DNA from: Sphagnum compactum
Lineage: Eukaryota; Bryophyta; Sphagnopsida; Sphagnales
Length of the DNA: 64,000 bases
Assembly (NCBI GenBank): GCA_965153455.1
Contig: OZ234498.1
Span: forward strand, 3,162,001-3,226,000
Reading direction: 5' to 3'
Under the pieces are notes generated by a model. It was not told where the DNA came from. It did no database searches and saw only the letters and a program-made list of their open reading frames with translations. Shown one piece after another: positions 27,656 through 40,080 of the stretch (positions are counted from its first letter, which is position 1; each line of letters opens with the position of its first letter). The translations under genes and the position numbers were made by a program.

Positions 27656-29170
27656 GAGGCTCTTTCCTTTTCTTTATGCATGCCCAGGCTGTGTGCACGT
27701 TGCTCCCACAGTCCTGCCACCAATTAAACTCAACGCTCAGTGCAAAGTGTGGAACAAATTCTGAAGCCAAAGCACTCAGGTATGAGACCAGCCAAATTCC
27801 TCACAAACTCAAAGAGGAAAAGAAAATGCAGTACCTGGAAATGACTGGCTAGATGTGCTGCTCCATCGCCGTGTTCAACAACGCACAATCTCCATAGCTG
27901 GTAATTCAAATCAAGCAAAAGAGTTACAATCAATGCCTCAATTGTACTACAACAGAATTTTGTGCATTGGAAGAAATAGGTTCTACAAGAGTCACAGATC
28001 TTATGCTGGGAGAAGTGGAGGAAAGGAAAGCCAATTGTGGCATAAAACCAAATAAAAAGACTCTCATGACAACAGTGTGTTTTTATCAAGGGGTGCTGTC
28101 ACATTCAGGCCCTCACTTTTCCTAGAGAATTTTATTTTGCCAAAGAGAAATTGAAGTACAGAGCAGCAACCTAGTCTTTGTTACAGCATGCACACATCTC
28201 ACTCGGACGTGCTGAGATGTGCAAAGCTAACAAACAGCACAACCTTCCTTGATGCACGATCTACCAAAATCCATACAAATCCTTCCTACATTGCAGCTAC
28301 TTCAAGGTGCGATTCTGAGCATGAGAAGAAGCCACAATCAAGATTGCCACAAAGCAGCAGCGAAAGACAAAGAATTTCGGCCAAACAAAAGAAGAAAAAG
28401 AAAGGCAAGATTTTCACAGGCACGCCAGTTTCCACTCCCTCTTTTTCACGGCTTTTCTACATCCTTCCTTCCTCCTAACACAGACGGACCTTACTACCAT
28501 CAGAATCCAACGAGGCACAACAAGGCGAAATCGGATTGCCGGAGCTCTTCTCGAGTGCTATAATTTAGCATGAAACACTTCTCCTGCCTCCTTCCTCCTG
28601 CCTGAGATGATTATTACTCACAAAAAAGCCCTCGCCAAAAATAAAATCAAAACAAAACAAGACAAAGCTCTCCTCCTCCTCATACAGAGTAATCCCGCCA
28701 AGCAAGCAAGCGGCAAAAAAAAAACTAGATACGATCTGGCGCGCACTGCATCATCGCCACACTTTTTCCTCTTCACAGGATCCTCAAGAAACAAACTGTG
28801 ACGAACCGAAACCGGACAAAAAAAACAAAAGAAACTTGAAGAGCAAGGAGCCCGCAAAAAAAACACTCGAAAAAATCAAGAAAAATTCAGGAAAAAACAA
28901 ATCGAGGCATATGAGATTCGCGAACCTTACGAGACGAGAACAGCGCAGCCTTCAAATTTTGGAGACGAAGAAGGAAAGTGTGATCCGGCGAACGCAAAAA
29001 TTCGCGCACTCCCCCCCGCAGACGACGACGATGACAGCGACAATCCCAAAACACGCAAACAAACGACGCGAGCACAAATCACACTATGCGCATGCACGCA
29101 CAGGCGCACAGATTCCACCGCAGAATAAGCAAGAAACTGCAGAATCTGAGCTGCCGTAACGCATTTACTA
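27656..29170 (-). promoter_or_regulatory. Probable leader and promoter side of the ATG18-like gene
   Basis: This region lies upstream of the start codon on the minus strand. A possible 3' splice site just upstream of the ATG (CTCTGTAG near 27653) allows a 5'-leader intron. The stretch from about 28.4 to 29.1 kb is rich in C and A on the plus strand and has a higher GC content than the flanking spacer, as in many plant leaders. I cannot assign the transcription start or specific elements. Confidence 0.35.
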
Positions 29171-32100
29171 TTCATTCCGTACTCACGTACTGCACATTCT
29201 GAGTTCCGTGTAAAAAAAAAACAAAACCTACCCTGCGATTCCAGCCTGATTTTTACTTTTTACTAGGTACTACTTTCTAGTACAATTAGCAACTATTATA
29301 AAGTAATTAGTAAATTTTTTTCCAATTAGTAACTAGTATCTACCAGTGTTATTTTATTTTATTTTATTTTTAAAAAAATTTCGGGGAATTTTGTGATGTT
29401 GCTCAACTTTCAAGTGGTAATCATCTTTAAGTAGATTTAGCCAAATTTGGCGATATTCAAAAAATTTAAAGTAGAAAATCTTAAGCACTCTTTCATATTC
29501 TAGGCAATTGTGGCGATTTTTTTGCTATTTGCCGCCCCCCCCCCCCCCCCGGAAACAGAGAATTTGAAACAGAATATTCCTTTTTCAAAAACTATTTTTA
29601 AAAAAAAATCTAAATGGCGAAATTTGGCTACCCAAAACTCACTGGTAACTATAATAATACAGTAGTGTTTTTTTATAAAAACTTTTTTGTTTGTTGCCAA
29701 AGTGGCTAATCATTGATCGATAGGAAGATATAGAAAAAAAGTGAGAACCATCATCCCAAGGAAGGATTTAGCCAAATCTGGCTACTAAAACCAAATATGA
29801 AGTACAAATCTTTAATCATCCTTCTATGTTTTGGCTACATTACATACACAAGGAAAAAGCCTAAAATGGTTTGTAGGATGTAATAAGTTAATCAATGAAT
29901 TTTAGTATGTTTCCAAATGTGGTTTTCCTTCCTTCATTTTTGCTTTTCTTTTTTTGCAATTTACAAGTTTGTCTTTCCCTAGAAACCCCATGACCCAAAC
30001 TTTAAAACCAAAACCCTAATCCAAACCCTAATTTAGATAGATAGATATATATATATATATACCACCATGGGTATCAATGTATGATAACATTATGCATTTT
30101 AATTCACAAAATGGGTGGTGTTTGGTTTTCTTTCTTTTGGAAAAGGATGTTGCTAAAGCACAACCTCCTTTGCTTCTTCTTTTCTTTCCTTACTTTTTAT
30201 TTCATCTATTCTCACCTTACAATTTTGGGTTGCTCACTTTACTTTCTTCATCCATTTTCACCTAACAATTTTGGGTTTTTCATCTTAATTCATCCACTTT
30301 CACCTAACAATTTTGGGTTTTTCACCTTAATTCATCCACTTTCACCTAACAATTTTGGGTTTCTCACCTTAATTCATCCACTTTCACCTAACAATTTTGA
30401 GTTTCTCACCTTAATTCATCCACTTTCACCTAACAATTTTGGGTTTTTCACCTTAATTCATCCACTTTCACCTAACAATTTTGGGTTTCTCACCTCAATT
30501 CATCCACTTTCACCCAACAATTTTTGGGTTTCTCACCTTAATTCATCCACTTTCACCCAACAATTTTTGGGTTTCTCACTTTATTTCATCCACTTTCACT
30601 TAACAATTTTGGGTTTCTTGGTGCAATAATTTTTTGGCTAGAGGCCAAACCTTACTTTTACAACTTGACCTTGTAAGGCAAAGTAATAGACAAGTTCCCT
30701 TTTAAAAAAAGCAAAAAAACATTTTTTAGAGACTTGACCCTTAATCCATGACACCTCTCACCAACATGATCTTCCCCACTTCCAAAAAAAGCCCACTTAA
30801 TTTAGCTCTCTCTCTCTTTGTCTAAACCCTAAACCTTTATGGCTCTCTCCTTTGCAAAGTGATCCACTACTACAACTTACTCAAATTCCAAACAAAGTGT
30901 GAGTGCATGACATGATTGCTTAAGTTGTCTTGATTTTGAACACATACCCAAGTCATAAGGTGATGCAACTTTGCTTGGGATGTGGTAGGCTAGTAGTTGT
31001 TGTTATGTGTGAGTGTGTTCTAAAGGTGAGGCTTGTAATGTATTAAGGTAAGCATGCCCATCACCGAACATAAGCTTATAATCAAACGCTTAAGTAATGC
31101 AAGAGTAAGTTGGTTAAATGAACACACATGACTTTGCCATTGTGCAAGCTATTCCTTATGATCAAACACTTGATTTTTAGAAATTTTGTTTTGAACTTTT
31201 TTCCAACACTTGAACAAAGTCATTTGAATTTATTATCAAACTCTATAGCCTCACAATTTTTAATTTTCACTTGTGATGAAACTTTATAGCTAGATGAATC
31301 AAAGTTGAAATTGTTGTAAAACTCTATACCTTCACACAATTTTTAAATTTAAACTTGTGATAAAACTTCATACTTATAAATAAAAATAAAAATTGGGTAA
31401 ATATTTTATAAAATTTTCAATCTCAAGGAATAAAATCAAACCCAATTTTTTTTTACTTATGCCCAAAGGTTCTTGAATTTCAGAAAAATGATTAACATAA
31501 AAATCACATGTTTAGAAATTTGAAGAACGAGAGTCAAACTCACAAAAGCTCCAAAACTTAAATTTTAAAATTGGGATTTGAAGTTCTTCTAAGAACAAGC
31601 CAACACTAGTAAGGACTCACACTACTTTGGAGGCCATATCTTTCTCATTTATTAATGGAATCAAGTGATCTAAAGTGTTACAAGAGTGCCTAGAGAAACT
31701 TTACACTCTTTGAGACTCTAAGTCTCAAAGGAATTCCATTAATCTCATGCTTCTACTAAATTGTTTAAGATTTTTTCACATTAAAACTTTAAACTTTTAA
31801 GTCAAGGAGTTATTGGTTGTAGGAGGTGAATTTGGGACACCCCCATCATCATTTTTTCTCTAAATATTTACAAAATGAGTGTGAAAATTGTATTTTTTAT
31901 TTCTTTCCCACTACTATTTTATAATTAAATTTATCGTCTTTGGCAAAAAAAATTAATGTAGTTTGCCCATTCCTCTCTAGTAGGTGAGTTGTAGAGCAAC
32001 TCATGGATCAAGGACATGGTTAGTTGTGGTTTGCAAACATGGTGTTTCATGCTTTTGGAAATTGGTCCAATATAAAACTCATTCAAGCTAAATTTTCTGG

Positions 32101-33483
32101 CTAAATTTTTTTCTGGCTAAATTTAGCAAGTTGGCTTAATTTTTTTCAAAATAGCTAAAATAAGTGTTTTTTTTTTTTTTTTTTTGGGTCTTTCTAGTTG
32201 CCAAATTTCTACAAATGTTTTTTCAAAACATTGCCAGATTTCTCTATTAAGTTCTAGCATATGGCCAAAAATGTGAAAAAATCTTAAACCTCATGAAAGT
32301 GGAGGGAACATGCCATAGGTGGAATGGGCTTTCTCATTTTGCAATCCTTATGTATAGGGGTACCTAACCCTAGAGGTCCTTCCATACTTTGAGGTGCCTA
32401 GGCACTAGGGAGCCTGAATGCTAGGTACTGAAAAACATTGAAGGTCCAAGAGGGCCACTTCCTTTTGTTGTCTTTTTTTAAAAAATTTAAAACACATTTA
32501 GAAATTATTATTATTATTATTATGTCAAAAATTTAAAAGTTTGTCTATATATCCTCTCCTATGTCAATCATTTTCTCTCATTTTCATGTACATTTTTTAT
32601 TTTTAAAAATCCTTTCATGTTTTTTGTTCTCTTTTTTCTAACAGGTTGCACTCCATGCCATATTAAGCCCATAAAAAATGTTGGATTTGAACTCAGAGAC
32701 CCTAATTTAGTCTAATTTGTAGGGTATTTTTAATATTTAAATATAATAATTTAAATGGATTTTGGGACTTTTTTACTATGGTATCAACATGGGTTTAGAT
32801 TTATTGAGGTTGGTTTAGGTAGGTTCCATAAGTTGTAAGTTGTCACTTGGATAGTTGCAAATTAAAATATTTTTAGCCCATTCTCGTGTAAAGAGATATG
32901 GAAAGGTGTTTTTTCACAAATTTATGATTTTTTTAAAGTTTTTTTTTTTCAATAGCATATTCATGAACAATTTTTTAATATTTTTTTCACTAGTTTTCAA
33001 TTTTTTTTCAATTCAATTGAATCTAAATCCAATATTGGAATTGAATTAAATTCAATTAAAATTCAGGACTTTCAATTTAATTAAATAAAAATTTCAATTT
33101 GATTGAAATTCTATTACATGTTGAACTTCAAGTATGTGAAGTTTTCTGCCTTTAGCTTCATGAACTAAACCTTATAGATAGATTTTTGTGTGTATACCTC
33201 TGGTTTTGTTGTGAAATTGCATATGATCATAAAATTGCACAACTTTGAGTGCATACAATTTGTGTGTACCTCCTCCTTTTTTTTCATTTTAGTGACAAGG
33301 GGATATGTTTCATCTTTGCTTCATTTCGACAAATTCATTTTTCTTAACTGACAAAGTTTCACATGGGTATCTAGTGACCTTGTCAATAACTAATCTTTAG
33401 TAATCAAATTGTGTTTTGTTGCTTCTATTATTATATGGAACAATGAGATGCCTCCCCTCACATGTTTTCCCCATATTATTACA
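29171..33483. other. AT-rich spacer, no gene recognised
   Basis: Strongly AT-rich sequence with homopolymers (a C run near 29534-29550, a T run near 32168-32185), TA microsatellite near 30046-30060, AAACCCTAA motifs near 30010, and one minisatellite block at 30.2-30.6 kb. I found no splice-site-bounded frames with a recognisable product. Confidence 0.5.
30190..30616 (+). repeat. 42-bp minisatellite, about nine units
   Basis: A unit of about 42 bp (containing TTTCACCTAACAATTTTGGG) repeats head to tail with a few substitutions and a 1-bp insertion in the last units. Because 42 is a multiple of three, a plus-strand frame of 182 codons (30081-30629) spells a 14-residue repeat. That is expected from the DNA period alone, and I do not call a protein. 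Confidence 0.9.
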
Positions 33484-33550
33484 TATAGTAAAGGAACAAT
33501 GAAGCTTCCCCTGAAGCCGGACGAATGAAGCTTCCCTTAAATCTGTCCGG
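33484..33550 (+). mobile_element. Left terminal inverted repeat of a transposon-like element
   Basis: The sequence starting TATAGTAAAGGAACAATGAA matches, in inverted orientation, the block ending at 36526. The match covers about 67 bp with few differences. Both contain two copies of the word ATGAAGCTTCCC. I could not find a clear target-site duplication next to it, so the superfamily is unassigned. Confidence 0.6.
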
Positions 33551-33562
33551 CCCTAAATATAG

Positions 33563-33826
33563 CGAGGGCGTGGCTTTCTGATGTCCGTCATCCGTCCCGT
33601 CATCCAACCGGACGGACGGACATGTAGCCACCGACAGTAGCTAAGTATACCGAGGGCGTGGCTTTCCCATGTCCGTCATTCGTCCCGTCATCCAACCGGA
33701 CGGACGGACATGTAGCCACCGACAGTAGCTAAGTATACCGAGGGCGTGGCTTTCCCATGTCCGTCATTCGTCCCGTCATCCAACCGGACGAACGGACATG
33801 TAGCCACCGATAGTAGCTAAGTATAC
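33563..33826 (+). repeat. 88-bp tandem foldback array, three units
   Basis: Units start at 33563, 33651 and 33739, each exactly 88 bp and beginning CGAGGGCGTGGCTTTC. Each unit is internally self-complementary: ATGTCCGTC pairs with GACGGACAT and GGCT with AGCC. The array ends exactly where the captured PI31 sequence begins (33827). Confidence 0.9.
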
Positions 33827-33849
33827 CGAGTTAGGGCTTTCGAAGTCAG

Positions 33850-34495
33850 TAACTGTGAAGTGCCTGGCTATGGGTGACTCTCTCTTAATTGATGCTGTCT
33901 CTTTTGATGTAGATACCCCTGTTAATTTGGAGCTCAAGTAAGTTTCTCCAGTCCTTATTTTTTGCAGACGTTTTTGGAAGCAACAGAGCTATATAGAAAC
34001 ACACCAAAACAGTACTAACTTTTAGCAGAGCACCTTGCATCAAGAACATTTGTTTTCAGGCTGCTCAAGAACCTAGCTGATCTTTGGGTCACATTCAAAT
34101 TTTTTTCCTTGACTTTGTAACTAAGCCCTAAAAGCAATGATTGTCAGTTTTGTCCTTTTGATGCCAATAGCTATGTTTTTGTTGGTTGTCATTAAGTACT
34201 TCGCTGATAATATTGATGCACTAAGGAGACCATTGTGTTACGTTTGAGTGCGGACACTGAATTCTGTTGTTATGGGAGTTGTCACAAGGTATCAGATCTC
34301 ACTGAACTTAATGTGAATCTGACAAATGGTTGAGTTTTTCAGGCCAAGAGAATTTGCTGTTGATGGAGGTGCAGCCAACTATGCTGAGCAGTACACTAAT
34401 TTGCCAGGCTTGGTCGACCGTGTTCATTCTTCCATCCTTTCAAAGCTTGCCCCACCACCTGTGAAACCAAGCCCTGGCACAGCTTCATCTAGCGG
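33850..34495 (+). pseudogene. Captured PI31-like proteasome-regulator fragment, copy 1
   Basis: Two exons survive: 33850-33937 and 34343-34495, with a 405-bp intron bounded by GTAAGT and TTTTTCAG. Spliced, they read in one frame through VKCLAMGDSLLIDAVSFD, NLELKPREFAVDGGAANYAE and QYTNLPGLVDRVHSSILSKL. This matches the end of the PI31 N-terminal domain in the family whose members bind and modulate the 20S proteasome. The rest of the gene, including the start and the proline-rich C-terminus, is absent. A donor-like GG|GTTAGT ends the second exon. Retained introns show the capture was from genomic DNA, not mRNA. Family assignment is from memory of the conserved segment. Confidence 0.7.
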
Positions 34496-36021
34496 GTTAG
34501 TCTCTGGACAATTTTTTCTTTTGTTCCTCTTGACTATGATATATATGTTCAAGTTCCCGATAATGCTTTCCTCATGCTTTAACTATGGGTAGAGCACATG
34601 AGTTGAGAACATTTGCAAAATGTGAGCCCAAACTTGCCTATTGTGTCATTCTAGGTCCCTTACTTTTGGAAATGCCCTTCACCCACTATATAGTCCAACA
34701 CCTATCCAGTCCCTCTTTATCTCATTTAATCCTTGAGAGCGGCCGTTTTGTTTGGCTATGTGAAACTGTGCGGACGCCATTATTTTGGAACTATAGTTTG
34801 TAGTTGTAATTTTGTAATATGTATCGTCAAATACACACACACCTAAATATAGCGAGGGCGTGGCTTTCCCATGTCCGTCATCCGTCCCGTCATCCAACCG
34901 GACGGACATTTCCTCCATCCGTCCGACCCGTCCATCCATCCGTCCCGTCATCCATCCATGGATGGCATCATACATGGAAGAAAACCCTGGCAGAAATAAA
35001 TAACCCCCCCCCCCCCCCGCCCCCAGCAGTTTTAGGTGCATGTTTGATTTATTTTAAAACACACCTATGCATTAGGCACGGGGCACAAACTTGCCCGGCC
35101 CCAGGGGGGGCACCCCCAAGATTTACTGTACAGAGGACGTGGTCTTCTTCTTTTCATTTTCTTTTTCGTTCTCTCTTTTCGGTGTTTTTTTTTTGGTTTA
35201 TAATAATAATAATAAAATAATAAAATGAGAAATAATCTTATATATATATATATATAAAGTTTTAATTTTTTAATTCATCCATCCCATCAGCCGTCTATTT
35301 AAGCCGGATGGGGTGGGTTAGGACCGGCAAAGACCCACCAGTTTGAACCCCATGCATAATGCACAGGTGTGTGTATTTGACGGTACATATATATATATAT
35401 ATATAAGATACTTTTTCATTTTTTCATTTTTTTATTATTATTATAAACAAAAAGAAACACCGAAAACAGAGAACGAAAAAGATAATGAAAAGAAAAACAC
35501 CTCGTCCTCTGTACAGTAAATCTTGGGGGTTCCCCCCCTGGGGCTGGGCAAGTTTGTGCCCGTGCCTAATGCACAGGTGTGTTTAAAATAAATCAAACAT
35601 GCACCTAAAACTGCTGGGTCTTCGCCGGTCCTAACCCACCCCATCCGGCTTAAATAGACATCCATCCCCGTCCAGCTTAAATAGACGGCTGATGGGATGG
35701 ATGAATTAAAAAATGAAAATTTTATATATGTATATATATATAAGATTATTTGTCATTTTTCTATTTTATTATTATTATTATTATAAACAAAAAAAAAACA
35801 CTGAAAACAGAGAACTTAAAAGAAAATGAAAAGAAAAAGACCATTTCCTCTGTACAGTAAATCTTGGGGGTGCCCCCCCTGGGGCCGGGCATGAGGGGGC
35901 GGGGGGGGGGGTTATTTATTTCTGCCAGGGTTTTCTTCCCTGTATGATGCCATTTTCCCTGTACGAGAGGACGGATGGAGGAAATGTCCGTCTGGTCCGA
36001 CCCGTCCATCCATCCGTAGTC

Positions 36022-36311
36022 CCCAACAGCATCTTTCAATTTCATCTCAGATTCCTTTGTGACAGCTATCTCCGCTTTGAGTTCCTCCAATTCTTTCTTC
36101 ATTGCGACCATAGCTTCACCGGCTTTCTCTTGAGCTTTTTTGACAGCAGAAAACTCTGCCTTCAATGTTTCAAGCTCTGCAGTTGTCATGGCCCTTGTTG
36201 CCCTCTCTTAAGTTTCCTTTATTGCCAACAGCTTTGATGTTACCTCCTCAAGCTCAGAAGCAGTTGCTTCCACAACGCCTCTCTGCCTTTCTTCTGCTTC
36301 CTCAACATCTT
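36022..36311 (-). pseudogene. Captured coiled-coil gene fragment, copy 1
   Basis: Reading the minus strand from 36311, a heptad-rich frame runs for about 95 codons, through ELETLKAEFSAVKKAQEKAG and KKELEELKAEIAVTKESEMK. It is interrupted by an in-frame TAA at 36208-36210. Beyond it the sequence returns to element repeats. The composition resembles long plant coiled-coil proteins such as the WEB/PMI2 group, but a coiled coil is weak evidence for family, so I leave it unnamed. It lies inside the 33484-36526 element. Confidence 0.5.
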
Positions 36312-36459
36312 CCCTGTACGACGGGACGGATGGATGGACGGAGGAAATGTCCGTCCTCAGTATACTTAGTTATTGTCGGTGGCTACTATCCGTCCGGAGT
36401 CCCGGTGACGAGACGGATGGATGGACGGGTCGGACGGACGGAGGAAATGTCCGTCCGGT

Positions 36460-36526
36460 CCGGACGAATTTAGGGGAAGCTTCATTCGCACGGCTTCAGG
36501 GGAAGCTTCATTATTCCTTTACTATA
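36460..36526 (-). mobile_element. Right terminal inverted repeat of the same element
   Basis: This is the inverted partner of 33484-33550. Together they bound about 3.0 kb containing the left 88-bp array, the first PI31 fragment, the G/C-tract repeats and a coiled-coil gene fragment. A third related end (AATGAAGCTTCCCTTGAATC) begins near 43549, so the end sequence is repeated in this region. Confidence 0.6.
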
Positions 36527-36677
36527 GATAATAAAGCCTTCATTCCCTAGGGCAAATGGGTAGATGATTCCAATTGTGGAAGGTTACAGCTGAAGGTCAA
36601 CAGAGGAATCACAACTGCCCATGCACCCAGTACCCGCTAAAGCAGAGTGTGTTTTAAAATAAATCAAACATGCACCT

Positions 36678-38499
36678 AAAACTGGTGGGTCTTTGCCGGT
36701 CCTAACCCACCCCATCCGGCTTAAATAGACATCCATCCCCGTCCGGCTTAAATAGACGGCTGATGGGATGGATGAATTAAAAAATTAAAACTTTATATAT
36801 ATATATATATATATAAGATTATTTCTCATTTTATTATTTTATTATTATTATTATAAACCAAAAAAAAAAACACCGAAAAGAGAGAACGAAAAAGAAAATG
36901 AAAAGAAGAAGACCACGTCCTCTGTACAGTAAATCTTGGGGGTGCCCCCCCTGGGGCCGGGCAAGTTTGTGCCCCGTGCCTAATGCATAGGTGTGTTTTA
37001 AAATAAATCAAACATGCACCTAAAACTGCTGGGGGCGGGGGGGGGGGGGGGTTATTTATTTCTGCCAGGGTTTTCTTCCATGTATGATGCCATCCATGGA
37101 TGGATGACGGGACGGATGGATGGACGGGTCGGACGGATGGAGGAAATGTCCGTCCGGTTGGATGACGGGACGGATGACGGACATGGGAAAGCCACGCCCT
37201 CGCTATATTTAGGTGTGTGTGTATTTGACGATACATATTACAAAATTACAACTACAAACTATAGTTCCAAAATAATGGCGTCCGCACAGTTTCACATAGC
37301 CAAACAAAACGGCCGCTCTCAAGGATTAAATGAGATAAAGAGGGACTGGATAGGTGTTGGACTATATAGTGGGTGAAGGGCATTTCCAAAAGTAAGGGAC
37401 CTAGAATGACACAATAGGCAAGTTTGGGCTCACATTTTGCAAATGTTCTCAACTCATGTGCTCTACCCATAGTTAAAGCATGAGGAAAGCATTATCGGGA
37501 ACTTGAACATATATATCATAGTCAAGAGGAACAAAAGAAAAAATTGTCCAGAGACTAACCCGCTAGATGAAGCTGTGCCAGGGCTTGGTTTCACAGGTGG
37601 TGGGGCAAGCTTTGAAAGGATGGAAGAATGAACACGGTCGACCAAGCCTGGCAAATTAGTGTACTGCTCAGCATAGTTGGCTGCACCTCCATCAACAGCA
37701 AATTCTCTTGGCCTGAAAAACTCAACCATTTGTCAGATTCACATTAAGTTCAGTGAGATCTGATACCTTGTGACAACTCCCATAACAACAGAATTCAGTG
37801 TCCGCACTCAAACGTAACACAATGGTCTCCTTAGTGCATCAATATTATCAGCGAAGTACTTAATGACAACCAACAAAAACATAGCTATTGGCATCAAAAG
37901 GACAAAACTGACAATCATTGCTTTTAGGGCTTAGTTACAAAGTCAAGGAAAAAAATTTGAATGTGACCCAAAGATCAGCTAGGTTCTTGAGCAGCCTGAA
38001 AACAAATGTTCTTGATGCAAGGTGCTCTGCTAAAAGTTAGTACTGTTTTGGTGTGTTTCTATATAGCTCTGTTGCTTCCAAAAACGTCTGCAAAAAATAA
38101 GGACTGGAGAAACTTACTTGAGCTCCAAATTAACAGGGGTATCTACATCAAAAGAGACAGCATCAATTAAGAGAGAGTCACCCATAGCCAGGCACTTCAC
38201 AGTTACTGACTTCGAAAGCCCTAACTCGGTATACTTAGCTACTATCGGTGGCTACATGTCCGTTCGTCCGGTTGGATGACGGGACGAATGACGGACATGG
38301 GAAAGCCACGCCCTCGGTATACTTAGCTACTGTCGGTGGCTACATGTCCGTCCGTCCGGTTGGATGACGGGACGAATGACGGACATGGGAAAGCCACGCC
38401 CTCGGTATACTTAGCTACTGTCGGTGGCTACATGTCCGTCCGTCCGGTTGGATGACGGGACGGATGACGGACATCAGAAAGCCACGCCCTCGCTATAGT
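36678..38499 (-). repeat. Right arm of the long inverted repeat
   Basis: This is the inverted copy of the left arm. Identity ends near 38499, where the left arm runs into CCTAAATATAG while the right side continues into further 88-bp repeat units. The near identity suggests a recent inverted duplication, gene conversion between arms, or an assembly error. Confidence 0.85.
37560..38205 (-). pseudogene. Captured PI31-like fragment, copy 2 (inverted)
   Basis: This is the mirror copy in the right arm: exons 38118-38205 and 37560-37712, with a 405-bp intron, in the minus orientation. Exon and intron lengths and the translated residues equal those of copy 1. Both splice sites are intact. It is incomplete in the same way, so it cannot encode a full PI31 protein. 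Confidence 0.7.
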
Positions 38500-38690
38500 T
38501 AGCTACTGTCGGTGGCTACATGTCCATCCGTCCGGTTGGATGACGGGACGGATGACGGACAGTGGAAAGCGACGCCCTTGGTATACTTAGTTACTGTCGG
38601 TGGCTACATGTCCGTCTGTCCGGTTGGATGACGATACGGATGACGGACATGGGAAAGTCACGCCCTCGATATACTTAGCTACTGTCGGAC
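38229..38690 (-). repeat. 88-bp tandem foldback array, right side, five units
   Basis: Units begin at 38229, 38317, 38405, 38493 and 38581, with a partial unit from 38669. They are the reverse complement of the left array. The first three pair with the left array and the last two extend beyond the inverted repeat. Confidence 0.9.
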
Positions 38691-40080
38691 GGGATGGATG
38701 GATGAACGGGTCGGACGGATGGAGGAAATGTCCGGACCATAAGTGCCAAAACCAAGAAAAATTTAATCAAATAAGAAGTGTATCATTTTTTAACTAAAAC
38801 ATCTTGTGATTGAATACATGAATTATTAATTTATTGTGTTTAAATTAAGATCAATAATCATTTTTGTGTTTGAATTTGTAGATGAAGTTTTGATGTCCAA
38901 TTATACATGGACTGTAACACTTTTGATGATTAAAATGATTTGTTTTTAAAAATATATTTTGTTAAATACATTTCATTCTTTTTGACCATGATGATGTCAC
39001 AAAGTAGTTTCTATGCCTTTTTGGATTTATTTGTTAATTGATTTATTTGTAATTATATTTTCAAATTTTTAATTGTTGTAATTGTATCAATGAGCTCAAC
39101 AATGTATCGTCACCAAAAGAGAAGGTAAATAAAATTTGCACCTAATGAATTGAAACCTTATATAGATAAACAACTATGAGGTTTTGTAGTAGAATAGAAC
39201 AATTGAGCTACATTTCAAATCAATTTGTTTGGAGGATTTTTAATTAATCCAACAATGTGGCAAGTCTAAGAATGTGGATCTTTTGTTTGCATAAACCAAA
39301 AAGGTGACACAATAATCCTTTGGAAAAGGATTATGGCCACTAAAAACATGAACACCACAACCTTGCATATGAACCTAAAGACTTGGAAAGTAAGTTGCAT
39401 AATTTTGTGTTACTTTTTTTCCTACACGGTCCTATTGTTGATGTCCTTGTGCAAATGCTATGAATAATTGTTGACATAAGACATGATAATCGTAGACATG
39501 TTAATTTTAATCCCCCAAACATTTCTCATTAAATTAAAACATTGTCCAAAAATAAATAAATTTGATTGTACATTTGTTTAGATGACATGAACTTTGGTTC
39601 AAGGTGAAAAAACATTATGAAAAAGGGTAGTAATAAATATTGTATATCAAAGTGTGATGTGACATTTAAATTATGTCATTTTTACACTTTCAAGCCCATG
39701 AATTTTGCATGGACATATTGTTTTACAATTTTCGCATATAACTTATTAAATTTTGTGATATTGAAAAATTGTGAGGAACGGATGATTTTTAAAATTACAA
39801 ATGTGCCCATAAACAATTTAATTTTTTCCTTTGAACTGCAAGACCAAATAAGTGAAGATCAACAAATTATTTTCTCCTTTAATAAACTAAATGTTCATTC
39901 ATCAACATGTTCACCCTATGTATGTTTCTACTATATTGTGCTTTACTCCCATGGGGCAATTGAACTTGAACAACATACACGATGAAATATTTATCTTCTT
40001 AAAGGTCAATTTCAAAACGTATAAAATTTAAACTTTGGTGACAATTGAAGTTTCCCTTAATTTTTTAAAAAACATTTATG
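38691..40080. other. AT-rich spacer within the repeat cluster
   Basis: Low-GC sequence without repeats of the neighbouring families. Short frames (for example 39617-39985 on the plus strand) have no recognisable domain and no supporting splice sites. I see no gene. Confidence 0.45.

Larger units (their letters stand above)
33556..35343 (+). repeat. Left arm of a long near-identical inverted repeat
   Basis: This 1.8-kb arm is repeated in inverted orientation at about 36678-38499. Long frames in the two arms translate identically, and the captured PI31 exon and intron lengths match exactly (88, 405 and 153 bp in both). Visible differences are mainly in homopolymers, TA repeats and a 29-bp indel near the inner end. 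The spacer between arms is about 1.3 kb. A transcript across the locus could fold into a very long hairpin. Confidence 0.85.

Noticed and set aside
30081-30629. 182-codon plus-strand open frame with a 14-residue repeat
   Set aside because: It follows from the 42-bp minisatellite period, which is a multiple of three. There is no start context, domain or splice evidence.
33563-33826. Possible self-cleaving ribozyme in the 88-bp units, as in retrozymes
   Set aside because: The units contain GAAA-like words but no CUGANGA box in the required order on either strand, so a hammerhead core is not supported.
35321-35400. tRNA-like words (TTTGAACCCC) near 35.34 kb
   Set aside because: No acceptor, D or anticodon stems can be formed around it, and the segment belongs to the repeat cluster.
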